This document shows positions 9,185 to 17,497 of a DNA stretch of 64,000 nt, one piece after another. The translations under genes were made by a program, and so were the position numbers. Each line of letters opens with the position of its first letter. The stretch's first letter is position 1. Where the stretch lies: NCBI GenBank assembly GCA_903932145.1, contig CAIZFE010000062.1, forward strand, positions 1 to 64,000, written 5' to 3'. The notes beneath the pieces were generated by a model, which saw nothing but the letters and a program-made list of their open reading frames with translations, made no database searches and was not told where the DNA came from. This stretch comes from an uncultured Rhodopila sp. GTDB taxonomy: Bacteria; Pseudomonadota; Alphaproteobacteria; Acetobacterales; Acetobacteraceae.

Positions 9185-11259
9185 GCTTGCGCATCGGCAT
9201 CGATATCGGCGGCACGTTCACCGATCTGGTCGCGATCTCGGGCGATGGGGTGGTAACGACATGGAAAACCGCGTCCACGCCGCATGATTATGGCGAGGGC
9301 ATCATTGACGGACTGCGCGCGCTGCTCGCGGATCGGCCGGGGCCGGTTACTGACGTTCTGCATGCGACGACCGTGGGTTCGAACACCGTCCTGGAGGCCA
9401 AGGGCGCGAAAACAGCGCTGATCACCACACGCGGTTTTCGCGATATTTTGGAGATTCGCGATCTGCGCATGCCGGTGCTGTACGATATCGGTTGGACCAA
9501 GCCGCGCGCGTTGGTTGAACGCCGCCTGCGCCTGGAAGTAACGGAGAAAATGCGGCCCGACGGGTCGGTTGCCGTTCCATTGGACAGGGAAAGCCTGGAA
9601 CCGGTGATTGCCATGTTGCGCGCGGAAAACGTCGCCAGCGTCGCGATCTGTTTGTTGCACAGCTATGCCAATCCAGCCCACGAACGGGCGGTCGCCGACG
9701 CTGTCCGGGCGGCGCTGCCCGATATCGCGATCTCCGTCAGCAGCGAGATCCTGCCCGAGATCAAGGAATATCCCCGCACCAGCACGACGGTCATCAACGC
9801 CTACGTCATGCCGATCGTGCGCGCCTACATCACCGCGCTGGATGCCCGCCTGCGTGAAGTGGGCATCGAAGCGCCGCTGCAACTGATGCAGTCCAACGGC
9901 GGACTGGCCTCGGCTGCGTTCGCCGCGGAGTCCCCTGCCCACATCATCGAATCCGGCCCGGCGGCGGGCGTTGTCGGCGGCGCGGCGCTGGCCCTGCGAC
10001 TGAACGAACCCCGGATCGTGACGTTCGACATGGGCGGCACCACTGCCAAGGCCGGGCTGGTGGAAAATGGCGAGGTGCTGCGCGCGGAAGCGCTCGAAGT
10101 CGGCGGCGGCGTCATGGCGGGATCGCGGCTGCTGGTCGGCGCCGGCTATATGTTGAAACTGCCGGCGATCGATCTGGCGGAGGTCGGAGCCGGCGGCGGA
10201 TCGATCTGTAGGCTGGACAGTGCCGGCGCGCCGAAAGTCGGGCCGCAAAGCGCGGGCGCCGATCCGGGGCCGGCTTGTTACGGTCGTGGCGGGGTTGCCC
10301 CGACCATCACGGATTGCAATCTGGCGCTCGGTTATCTGGATCCCGGCGGGTTGACCGGCGGCACGATGCGGCTGGACCTGGAGGCAGCCCGCGCGGCAAT
10401 TCACCGCGATCTGGCGGTGCCTCTGAAGCTGTCGGTGGAGGAAGCAGCACACGGGATGTTGCGCTTGGCGTCCGCCACCATGATGCGGGCAATACGCGCG
10501 GTCTCGGTGGAACGGGGGCGCGATCCCCGGCAGTTCGCCATGCTGGCGTTCGGCGGCAACGGGCCATTGTTCGCCGCCGGAATCGCCGCCGAACTGGGCA
10601 TTTCGAAAATTATCGTGCCGCCGTTGCCGGGTGTGTTCAGCGCGTTCGGCCTGCTGGTGGCGAATGCCGAACATCACGGGCGGCAAAGTATCCGCGTCCG
10701 GCTGGATCAGGCCGATCCCGATCGCATCACCCAAATCATCACTGATCTGACCGAGGCGGGTGCAAGGCGCCTGACGGAAGACGGGTTCGCGCCCGCTCGG
10801 CAGGTGTTCCAACGCGCGGCCAGCGTTCGTTACGCGGGACAGTCGAGCGAGATCGAGGTCGCGCTGCCATATGGCGACGTGGCACCGGCCACGATCGCGG
10901 CGCTGTTCGGTGACGAACACGAACGCACCTACGGATTCCGCGCGCCATCCGGAGAACACGTAGAACTGATGGGGCTGTCGGTCATGGCGCGCGGATTGCC
11001 CGATCGGCCTCGGTTGCCCGAGCGGATTCCGCCATTCGCTCAGGCCGTGCCGGCGAGCCGTCGCGCGTGGTTCCCGGATCAGGGTTGGGTGGAGACGCCG
11101 GTGACCGATCGCGCCGGGATTACCGGCGTTTTGGCCGGGCCGCTGATTGTGCAGGAGTATGACGCGACGTGCCTGGTGCCGAAGGGCATGACGGTGCGGG
11201 TGGACGATTTCGGCAATATCCGGATGGAGGTGGCCGGCCGGTTGGAAGATTTTACGTAG
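9181..11259 (+). CDS. hyuA: Hydantoinase A / oxoprolinase-type alpha subunit
   Basis: A 692-residue ATPase subunit partnering HyuB. It begins with the phosphate-binding signature MSLRIGIDIGGTFTDLVAI and carries the second ASKHA phosphate motif IVTFDMGGTTAKAGL around residues 280-295, as in HyuA and acetone carboxylase beta. The start at 9181 overlaps the hyuB stop by four bases; an in-frame ATG 15 bases upstream would give a longer form but lies inside hyuB. Together the pair should hydrolyse or carboxylate a small cyclic amide or ketone using ATP. The third, zinc-binding subunit of acetone carboxylase is absent, which favours a hydantoinase/oxoprolinase. Confidence 0.88.
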   Translation: MSLRIGIDIGGTFTDLVAISGDGVVTTWKTASTPHDYGEGIIDGLRALLADRPGPVTDVLHATTVGSNTVLEAKGAKTALITTRGFRDILEIRDLRMPVLYDIGWTKPRALVERRLRLEVTEKMRPDGSVAVPLDRESLEPVIAMLRAENVASVAICLLHSYANPAHERAVADAVRAALPDIAISVSSEILPEIKEYPRTSTTVINAYVMPIVRAYITALDARLREVGIEAPLQLMQSNGGLASAAFAAESPAHIIESGPAAGVVGGAALALRLNEPRIVTFDMGGTTAKAGLVENGEVLRAEALEVGGGVMAGSRLLVGAGYMLKLPAIDLAEVGAGGGSICRLDSAGAPKVGPQSAGADPGPACYGRGGVAPTITDCNLALGYLDPGGLTGGTMRLDLEAARAAIHRDLAVPLKLSVEEAAHGMLRLASATMMRAIRAVSVERGRDPRQFAMLAFGGNGPLFAAGIAAELGISKIIVPPLPGVFSAFGLLVANAEHHGRQSIRVRLDQADPDRITQIITDLTEAGARRLTEDGFAPARQVFQRAASVRYAGQSSEIEVALPYGDVAPATIAALFGDEHERTYGFRAPSGEHVELMGLSVMARGLPDRPRLPERIPPFAQAVPASRRAWFPDQGWVETPVTDRAGITGVLAGPLIVQEYDATCLVPKGMTVRVDDFGNIRMEVAGRLEDFT

Positions 11260-11345
11260 TTTCCCGTAGGATGAAACCGAATATCCGGCCGATGAATTGG
11301 AGGCGATACAGCGGGGGCATGGTCATTGGATGACAGGAACCCACG

Positions 11346-12038
11346 ATGTCGGTCTCAATTGCGGTCGCAGCCAAACACGCAAACATCGCCCCTTCGACGG
11401 TCTGGTCATCAGGGCCGGCATTGGAGGCAGAGGCTCGTCCCGGGTTCGAACTGAGCGGCGTCGTGATGCATTTCGCCGCGGAACGGCAAATCTACGCCGA
11501 GGGTGACGACGCGCGATCCTTCTACAAAGTGGTCAGCGGCGTGGTGCGCACCTGTCGGTTCCTGAGCGACGGCCGCCGCCAGATCGACGGGTTCCATATG
11601 GAAGGCGATGTGTTCGGGTTCGAAGCCGGCGCCGACCACCGGTTGTCGGCGGAAGCCGTCTCCGAATGCACCGTGATCGCGTATCGCCGCCGGGGCCTGG
11701 AGTCGATGGTGTTCCATGACGACCGGTTGGGAAACTGGTTTTTCTCGCACGCCATGACCTCGCTCGCCGCCGCACGCGAACATTCGTTGCTGCTCGGGCG
11801 TGGCAGCGCGGCGCAGAAAATCGCCGCCTTCCTGCAAGAAATCGCGCAGCGGGAAGGCAGCGACAACACGATCGAACTGCCGATGAGCCGCCAGGATATC
11901 GCCGATTATCTGGGTCTGACGATCGAGACGGTGTCCCGCACTTTATCCCAGCTTGAACGCGACGGCACCATCGCGCTGCCGACCGCTCGGCGCGTGCTGC
12001 TGAAGGATCGGCGGGCATTGCGGTCGATGACGGTCTGA
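11346..12038 (+). CDS. Crp/Fnr-family regulator, FixK-like
   Basis: A 230-residue protein with a cyclic-nucleotide-binding-type beta barrel (about residues 40-140) and a C-terminal winged helix (SRQDIADYLGLTIETVSRTLSQLERDG). The recognition helix has the E..SR arrangement of Fnr/FixK proteins that read TTGAT...ATCAA sites. There is no N-terminal cysteine cluster: the only cysteines (VRTCRF, SECTVI) are inside the barrel, so it cannot hold an Fnr-type Fe-S cluster and is better called FixK-like. It lies 86 bp after hyuA on the same strand. In rhizobia FixK proteins act below FixLJ; no such kinase is seen here. Confidence 0.83.
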   Translation: MSVSIAVAAKHANIAPSTVWSSGPALEAEARPGFELSGVVMHFAAERQIYAEGDDARSFYKVVSGVVRTCRFLSDGRRQIDGFHMEGDVFGFEAGADHRLSAEAVSECTVIAYRRRGLESMVFHDDRLGNWFFSHAMTSLAAAREHSLLLGRGSAAQKIAAFLQEIAQREGSDNTIELPMSRQDIADYLGLTIETVSRTLSQLERDGTIALPTARRVLLKDRRALRSMTV

Positions 12039-12044
12039 ATTGAC

Positions 12045-12707
12045 TCAGGTTTGGGCGAACGCGCCAGCGGTGCGGGGCAAACGCGTCCATTCGAAGTGGC
12101 ACATGATCATGGTGCTGGCTGCCGCCGCGAAGAAGCACCACACGGAGACGAATGCCTCCACATAGAAGGCATAGGCCGTCGCCGAACCGACCAGAATAAT
12201 CGACCCGACGACGAGTAGAGAGCGCCGCGACGACAGCATCGCCGGCAGCCCGGTTGCCGCCAAATAGGCGAGGCCGAGAGCGTTCGAATGTCTGTCCTCG
12301 GTATAATAGACGATATGGTCGTTGATAATGGCGGCGTGATGGGTGCGGGTGAGAATCCACCACATCAGGTAGGTGGCGACGCCGATGCCAATCGCGAGGC
12401 TGGGAAGCATCAGATGCCGGCGTCTTGCGGACGGCTCGACCAGCAAAACGGCGACCGGGACGAAAACCGGCCAGAAAACCTCAGCGAATAACAGAAAGAG
12501 CAGCGGCAAACCTCTGGCCATCAGACCCGTTGGGTCCGACGGCAGGTTGAGCCAGAGCAATCCCTCGATGCTTTGTTGCATGGCGAAGAAGAGTGGCACC
12601 GACGCGAGCGGCCACTCGCGCCGGCCGCTCGTTCGCGATAATGTAACGATGCCGATGGTGCCGGTCAGGCCGGCGGTGAGAAAGCTTGCGGTTGGGGAAA
12701 AACACAT
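12045..12707 (-). CDS. Multi-pass membrane protein, DUF6629-like
   Basis: A 220-residue integral membrane protein with about seven hydrophobic segments. The opening MCFSPTASF and the motif MQQSIEGLLWL are characteristic of a widespread uncharacterised membrane family (DUF6629 as I recall it). The function is unknown. It converges on the FixK-like gene with only 6 bp between stops. A palindrome lies upstream of its start. Confidence 0.65.
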   Translation of the reverse strand: MCFSPTASFLTAGLTGTIGIVTLSRTSGRREWPLASVPLFFAMQQSIEGLLWLNLPSDPTGLMARGLPLLFLLFAEVFWPVFVPVAVLLVEPSARRRHLMLPSLAIGIGVATYLMWWILTRTHHAAIINDHIVYYTEDRHSNALGLAYLAATGLPAMLSSRRSLLVVGSIILVGSATAYAFYVEAFVSVWCFFAAAASTMIMCHFEWTRLPRTAGAFAQT

Positions 12708-13081
12708 CGGGCTGATTTCATCTCTCGGTCAATTGGCCTGTCGTAGCCGCCGCCGTTGACGGTGACATACCGCTATTCCACTTCCGTCATGGCCCGGCTT
12801 GTCCGGGTCACCCTTGACTCGACGGTGCCGCGAGAGGTGGCCCGGACAAGCCGGGCCATGACGATGGGGGGGAGTCGGCAGCAATGGCCGTTGGTATCAG
12901 GTTTTGGTCGAACCGATGTCAGCGGCGGGGGCCAACCTGGATGCTGCCGCAGAGATTGGCAAGGCGAAATGGTCACCGGCCGCCAGCGCGGTAAAAATTC
13001 TTATCGCTCTCCCCCTTGCACAGCTTGCCAGGCCCTCCAACCTTCCGCTGCATTGAGAACATACCGTGAATTAGAGCCCCA
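12708..13081. other. Intergenic region with one palindrome
   Basis: This 374-bp divergent region should contain promoters for the membrane protein (minus) and the 13082 gene (plus). The only clear structure is the palindrome at 12786-12862. No gene is supported. Confidence 0.55.
12786..12862. repeat. 77-bp paired palindrome, type I
   Basis: Arms beginning GTCATGGCCCGGCTTGTCC and ending GGACAAGCCGGGCCATGAC are perfect 22-bp inverted repeats separated by a 33-bp spacer containing GACTCGACGGTGCCGCGA. The same architecture recurs at 14548, 19665 and 59215. Confidence 0.9.
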
Positions 13082-13858
13082 ATGTCCGACACAAACCCCG
13101 AAAACATCTACGACCGCGACGCGATCTTCCGTTCCAACAGCCCGATCGACCCGATTTGTGTGCTCGAAGCGGTTGCCGCCATCAAGCAGGCCCTCCCCAT
13201 CACCCCCGGCGAACCGAACGATGTGGTCAGCCGGCGGATGCATGGTGCGCTCCGCGCCCTCGCCGCTCTGCACGCCCGCGATGAAATCGAGTTGATGCTC
13301 GGTGTTCAGGTGCTCTGCGCGTACCATGCCGCGACCGCATGTTGGCGCCTTGGGATGAATCTGGCCCTGCCGCACGGCGACAGCACCCGCCACATCGCCA
13401 CCGCCGGCAGTGCCGCGCGAACATTCGATTCCATGCTGCGGGCGTTGGAGCGGCGGCAGGCGAAACCGCTGGCCGCGCCGATCGGCCGGCCCGACCCGCG
13501 GGATTGGCAGGAATCCGACCTCGACACCGACTGGAAGCAGCTTTTGGCGAGCGACTCCAGCGGCATCCTGCGGCCGGCGCCGGTCGTCACGCGAGCCGAC
13601 CCGTCCAAGGGCAGTGACGACGAGATTCTGGACGCGACGTATTTCGATACCGAGGACGATCTGGACCTCAGCACCGTCGAGGGGATTCTGCCGGGCGGCG
13701 GCATCATCGTCCCCGAGGAGCCCACGCCGGCGCAGGCCGCGTACATCGAACGCCGGCTGCGATTGATCTATCAACGAGAACGAGAGGAAAACCGCCGCAA
13801 CGGGATCATGAAACCGACGCGGTTCCGGCCGCTGCACGACGGGGATCTGGTGCCATGA
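13082..13858 (+). CDS. Unknown protein, first of a coupled pair
   Basis: A 258-residue soluble protein I do not recognise. The N-terminal part (to about residue 135) is helical and Ala-rich. The middle has an acidic stretch (DDEILDATYFDTEDDLDLS) and the C-terminus is basic and Arg-rich (YIERRLRLIYQREREENRRNG). There is no signal peptide or membrane segment. Its stop overlaps the start of the next gene (ATGA at 13855-13858), so the two products probably act together. Codon use looks like the surrounding genome. Confidence 0.6.
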   Translation: MSDTNPENIYDRDAIFRSNSPIDPICVLEAVAAIKQALPITPGEPNDVVSRRMHGALRALAALHARDEIELMLGVQVLCAYHAATACWRLGMNLALPHGDSTRHIATAGSAARTFDSMLRALERRQAKPLAAPIGRPDPRDWQESDLDTDWKQLLASDSSGILRPAPVVTRADPSKGSDDEILDATYFDTEDDLDLSTVEGILPGGGIIVPEEPTPAQAAYIERRLRLIYQREREENRRNGIMKPTRFRPLHDGDLVP

Positions 13859-14598
13859 GGATGCAAAGCCAGCCGAACATGACCCTGCCGGTCGCGGACG
13901 AGACTCCGCCCGGTCCGTTGATGCTGTTCATCCTCGCCACGCTGTCGTCGATGATGGCGCCGGCCCTTGCCGATCAACAGCTTGCCCGTTTGGCAGCGCG
14001 CGAGGCGATTGACGCTTATCAGACGCGTGGCCGGCGGGACGTCCTCACCATCGGGCAAATCATCGCATTCGCGGTGGCGGCGTTGGACTCGCTGCGCTTG
14101 TCGATGCCGGCGGAGATTTCGCTGTCGATGAAACTCCGGCTGCGGGGCAATGCGAACGGGCTGAACCGGTCGTCATGCCAATGCACGCGCCTGCTGGAAA
14201 GCGCCCGCACCTGTGAAGGCATGGACGTGCCGGCCGCGCGGCCCGATCCCGACAGGACGGACGCGACCACGCCGGGCGACGCTGAGTCTGTGGAAAGCGT
14301 GGCTGACCGGCCCGCGGTCGAAACGGACAAACCCGAGGCCCGAACCTTGACCGGGACCGATTGGGCTGTTGCCATGAAGTCTCTCGCCGCGAAACTTCAG
14401 GCGGACGCCGCGTCCGGCTCACCCGCCCGGCCCGAGATTGATGCCTTATGGATCGAGGCGCTGAAGAATGTGGGGACCGAATTACAGGCGCGCCCTTCCA
14501 CCGCGCTGGCAAAAACCGCCGCGCATCCATCCCGCCGTTCCACATCCGTCATGGTTCGGCTTGTCCGGGGCACCCGTGACTCGACGGTGCCGCGATAG
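13855..14598 (+). CDS. Unknown protein, second of a coupled pair; C-terminus encoded by a palindrome
   Basis: A 247-residue unknown protein, translationally coupled to the preceding gene. Residues 1-90 are hydrophobic/helical (GPLMLFILATLSSMMAPALAD), then an acidic Pro-rich linker, then a helical segment (DWAVAMKSLAAKLQAD). The last 16 or so residues (MVRLVRGTRDSTVPR and stop) are read straight from the left arm and spacer of the palindrome at 14548, and the spacer supplies the TAG stop. The native C-terminus was therefore probably replaced or extended by the repeat. An earlier internal start (ATG at 13879) is possible. Confidence 0.55.
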   Translation: MRMQSQPNMTLPVADETPPGPLMLFILATLSSMMAPALADQQLARLAAREAIDAYQTRGRRDVLTIGQIIAFAVAALDSLRLSMPAEISLSMKLRLRGNANGLNRSSCQCTRLLESARTCEGMDVPAARPDPDRTDATTPGDAESVESVADRPAVETDKPEARTLTGTDWAVAMKSLAAKLQADAASGSPARPEIDALWIEALKNVGTELQARPSTALAKTAAHPSRRSTSVMVRLVRGTRDSTVPR

Positions 14599-14624
14599 GT
14601 GGCCCGGACAAGCCGAACCATGAC
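14548..14624. repeat. 77-bp paired palindrome, type I, overlapping a gene end
   Basis: Arms GTCATGGTTCGGCTTGTCC and GGACAAGCCGAACCATGAC are perfect complements. Compared with the 12786 copy, CCCGG is replaced by TTCGG in one arm and CCGGG by CCGAA in the other, so pairing is kept. Confidence 0.9.
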
Positions 14625-14706
14625 GATGGGAAGCGAGAGTCAGTCTCGACCGGGTTGGGCACAACACTGACCCGAGGCAATTCAACCGCGTTCGGAACCT
14701 CCGAAC

Positions 14707-15927
14707 CTACTGATTGGTCACCTCGATCATCGCGCGCACCTTCGGATACACCTCTCGCGCCCAGCGCGATCCGCTGAACACGCCGTAATGGCCGACACCG
14801 GTCTGCAAATGGTGCCGCTTTTGGCTGATCCGCAGACCGGAACACAGATCCAGTGCCGCCATCGTCTGGCCAATCGCACAGATATCGTCGCGCTCGCCTT
14901 CGACCGTCATCAGGGCGGTATGACGAATCGCCTCCGGCCGCACCGGTTGCCCGTGCCAGGTCAATTTACCGAGTGGCAGGTCGTGGTCCTGGAAAACCTT
15001 CTGGACTGTTTCCAGGTAAAATTCCGCCGGCAGGTCCATGACCGCGCCGTATTCGTCGTAGAATTTCTTGTGCGCCTGTGCCTTGACGACGTCGCCGCCG
15101 GCCAAAGCGTGAAACTGGCTGATATGGGCGTTAATATGCTTATCCAGGTTCATCGTCATGAACGCGGTCAATTGCAGAAAGCCGGGGTAAACCCGCCGTG
15201 TGGCGCCTTTGAAGCGCCATGGCACCTTGGCGATCAGGTTTTTCTCAAACCACTCGATCGAGCGGGATTTCGCGAGGTCGTTGACCTTGGTCGGGTTCTG
15301 CCGCGTGTCGATCGGGCCGGCCATCAGGGTCAGACTGCGCGGCTGCGCCCGGTTGCCGGTTTCCGCCATCACCGCGGCGGCGGCCAGGCCGGCGACGGCG
15401 GGCTGGCAGACCGCGACCATGTGACTGCCTTCGCCCATGACCTCCAGAAAGCGGATCAGGTGATCGACATATTCGTCGAAACCGAACACGCCGTCCGACA
15501 GCGGGATGTCGCGGGCGTTTTTCCAGTCAGTAATATAGACGTCGTGGTCGGGCAGCATCACCGCCACGGTGCCGCGCAGCAAGGTGGCGAAATGCCCGGA
15601 CATTGGCGCTACGATCAGAACCCTGGGCTGCACGAGTTCGGTATCCTTGCGGAACCGCAGCAACGCGCCGAATGGGGTTTCGAACCGGACCTCCTCGGTC
15701 ACCGCGACTTCGTCGTTGCCCATCCTGACGGTCCGGAAGCCGTAGTCCGGACGGGCGTGGGTCAAGGCGCTGTCTGCAAGCAAATTGCAGGCGGCCCCGA
15801 ACTGCCGGAGAGGCGCGGGCGTGTACTCGCCCATGCCGAATGTCCGGATCGCGTTGGCACCAAAGCGAGCCATCTGGCGCGCCGGGTACAGCAGGTCAGC
15901 CTGCGCCTGATAAAGTTTATAGATCAT
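14707..15927 (-). CDS. phaZ: Intracellular polyhydroxyalkanoate depolymerase
   Basis: A 406-residue cytoplasmic enzyme that mobilises stored poly-3-hydroxybutyrate granules. It has the alpha/beta-hydrolase layout of the Ralstonia PhaZ1 type, in which the nucleophile is a cysteine in a C-Q-P context; here HMVAVCQPAVAGLAAA is plain. No signal peptide is present, as expected. The start at 15927 (MIYKLYQAQADLLYPARQ) fits the family opening better than the frame's upstream ATG at 15975. It is divergent from the glutathione transferase gene with about 140 bp between. It implies that PHB is made by this organism, though no phaC is in the window. Confidence 0.88.
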   Translation of the reverse strand: MIYKLYQAQADLLYPARQMARFGANAIRTFGMGEYTPAPLRQFGAACNLLADSALTHARPDYGFRTVRMGNDEVAVTEEVRFETPFGALLRFRKDTELVQPRVLIVAPMSGHFATLLRGTVAVMLPDHDVYITDWKNARDIPLSDGVFGFDEYVDHLIRFLEVMGEGSHMVAVCQPAVAGLAAAAVMAETGNRAQPRSLTLMAGPIDTRQNPTKVNDLAKSRSIEWFEKNLIAKVPWRFKGATRRVYPGFLQLTAFMTMNLDKHINAHISQFHALAGGDVVKAQAHKKFYDEYGAVMDLPAEFYLETVQKVFQDHDLPLGKLTWHGQPVRPEAIRHTALMTVEGERDDICAIGQTMAALDLCSGLRISQKRHHLQTGVGHYGVFSGSRWAREVYPKVRAMIEVTNQ

Positions 15928-16070
15928 TGCCTGCTTTTGGATCACCGCCTGATGGGTCACTCGGCCTTCTATCACAGAATTGTTATCTTAGTATCACAAA
16001 CGCTCGCCAACTCGCCAGACATGTTGCTATATTGCGGCGCAGCATGCCAGCGCATTCGGGAGTTGTCACT

Positions 16071-16727
16071 ATGGCAGGGGCCACGCTTCTCATCAGCAGT
16101 AAGAATTATTCCTCTTGGTCATTGAGGGGTTATCTGCTTACGCGCCTCTCGGGACTGGGTTTCGAGGAAAGAGTCGTCGATCCGGACGATCCGGCGAACC
16201 GAAAGGAGCTGTTGGGACAATCGTCATCGATTCGGGTTCCGGCGCTCATGCACGACGATGTGGTGATCTGGGACACGATCGCCATAGCCGAATATCTCAA
16301 CGAAATGTTTCCCGGGGCCGGGATGCTACCGGCCGACCGAGTGGCGCGGGCGCGGTGCCGGTCGATTTCCGGCGAGATGCACTCCGGCTTCCTGGCGTTA
16401 CGGGAGGCCCTGCCGATGAATCTGAAGCTATTCCGGCCCGGGTTCGCGGTGTGGTCGGCGGTGCAGGCGGATATCGACCGGATTTCCGAAATTTGGCGGG
16501 AATGCCTGGCCACATCGAAGGGGCCCTGGCTGTTCGGCGCGAAGCCGTCAATCGCGGATGCGATGTATGCGCCGGTGGTGACCCGGTTCCGCAGTTACGA
16601 CGTGGAGATGCATGGCGCGTGCGAACGCTACTGCCAGCAGATCATGGCATGGCCGGACATGAAGGAGTGGTTCGCCGCCGCGCAGAAGGAGCCGGAACAG
16701 ATCGACGAACTGGATATCGAGTTCTAG
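16071..16727 (+). CDS. Glutathione S-transferase family protein
   Basis: A 218-residue cytosolic protein. The N-terminal thioredoxin-like domain (ISSKNYSSWSLRGYLLTRLSG) has the serine-rich active-site loop seen in one bacterial GST group, then a cis-proline site (IRVPALMHDD) and the glutathione-contact motif DTIAIAEYL. Residues 85-218 form the all-helical domain. The start at 16071 has GGGAG 8 bases upstream; the open frame further upstream belongs to the phaZ promoter region. Its substrate is unknown. A hairpin follows the stop. Confidence 0.82.
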   Translation: MAGATLLISSKNYSSWSLRGYLLTRLSGLGFEERVVDPDDPANRKELLGQSSSIRVPALMHDDVVIWDTIAIAEYLNEMFPGAGMLPADRVARARCRSISGEMHSGFLALREALPMNLKLFRPGFAVWSAVQADIDRISEIWRECLATSKGPWLFGAKPSIADAMYAPVVTRFRSYDVEMHGACERYCQQIMAWPDMKEWFAAAQKEPEQIDELDIEF

Positions 16728-16742
16728 GCTGGTTATTGCCAA

Positions 16743-16766
16743 TGGGGCATGGCGAGCCATGCCCCA
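16743..16766. terminator. Bidirectional hairpin terminator candidate
   Basis: TGGGGCATGGC and GCCATGCCCCA form a perfect 11-bp stem around GA, 16 bases after the GST stop and between convergent genes. There is no T-run, so it may need Rho or serve as a 3'-end protector. Confidence 0.5.
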
Positions 16767-16830
16767 TGATCATTAGAAATAGACAGCGGCCCGAGAAATT
16801 CCTTTCCCAGGCCGCGGCTTTACTCTCTCC

Positions 16831-16860
16831 GTCATGGCCGGGCCAAGCCCCGGCCATGAC
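16831..16860. repeat. Short palindrome, type II core
   Basis: GTCATGGCCGGG and CCCGGCCATGAC flank a 6-base loop, giving a perfect 12-bp stem. It lies 10 bp past the cupin gene's stop, between convergent genes. Confidence 0.85.
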
Positions 16861-16870
16861 GATCGGGACA

Positions 16871-17293
16871 CTACCAGCGATGCGGTTCCGGCACCGGGAC
16901 GTCACTGGTCACTTCGACCGTGCCGAAATTCGCCGGCCCGACGACCTCCAAATATTCCATGTCCGGCGAGTAATCGAACAGGAAATGCGTGATCCCCGGC
17001 CGCTGGTGCACGCAGTCGCCGGCCTCGACCAGATGTTCCTTGTCCTCATACATGAACTTGGCCCAGCCCTTGAGCATGATCACGATGTGGAAATCGGCGG
17101 TATGACGGTGCCAGCCGGTGCCTTTTTCCGGCGCTTCCTTGGCTCGGGCCAACTGAGCGATGACGCGGCCACCAGTTGCGTCGGCGACGCCCAGATCGCG
17201 ATACTCGAAAAATGACCGCAACCCGTCCGAGAACCAGGGCGTGTCGCCGGCTTTGACATGACTGAATGTGTTGACGATCGGCTTGTCGAGCAT
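16871..17293 (-). CDS. Cupin-domain protein
   Basis: A 140-residue single-domain cupin. The metal-binding motif 1 reads GTGWHRHTADFHIVIMLKG (two His and a further His; the usual Glu position is filled by D/F) and motif 2 is GDCVHQRPGITHFL. The start at 17293 has GGGGAG a few bases upstream. It may be an isomerase, dioxygenase or sugar/metal-binding protein. There is no operon partner. Confidence 0.72.
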   Translation of the reverse strand: MLDKPIVNTFSHVKAGDTPWFSDGLRSFFEYRDLGVADATGGRVIAQLARAKEAPEKGTGWHRHTADFHIVIMLKGWAKFMYEDKEHLVEAGDCVHQRPGITHFLFDYSPDMEYLEVVGPANFGTVEVTSDVPVPEPHRW

Positions 17294-17497
17294 GTGTGAG
17301 GCTCCCCATTCAAGGGGCCGACGCCTGGCGCTGGAATCCATGCGCGGCCAGTTTGAACCAACAGGCCTGCTCTTTGGATTATCCTCCCGCCACGGGATCG
17401 GCGTCCAGCAATCACCGCCCCGCACTATGGGGAGCGTGACATGGGACGTTGACCCCGGCAATGGTTTTTCGTGACCATGACGCCGCGTAGATACGTT

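Noticed and set aside
9061-10959. Long open frame (632 codons) on the minus strand
   Set aside because: Shadow of hyuA caused by high G+C; Arg/Gln/His-rich with no motifs.
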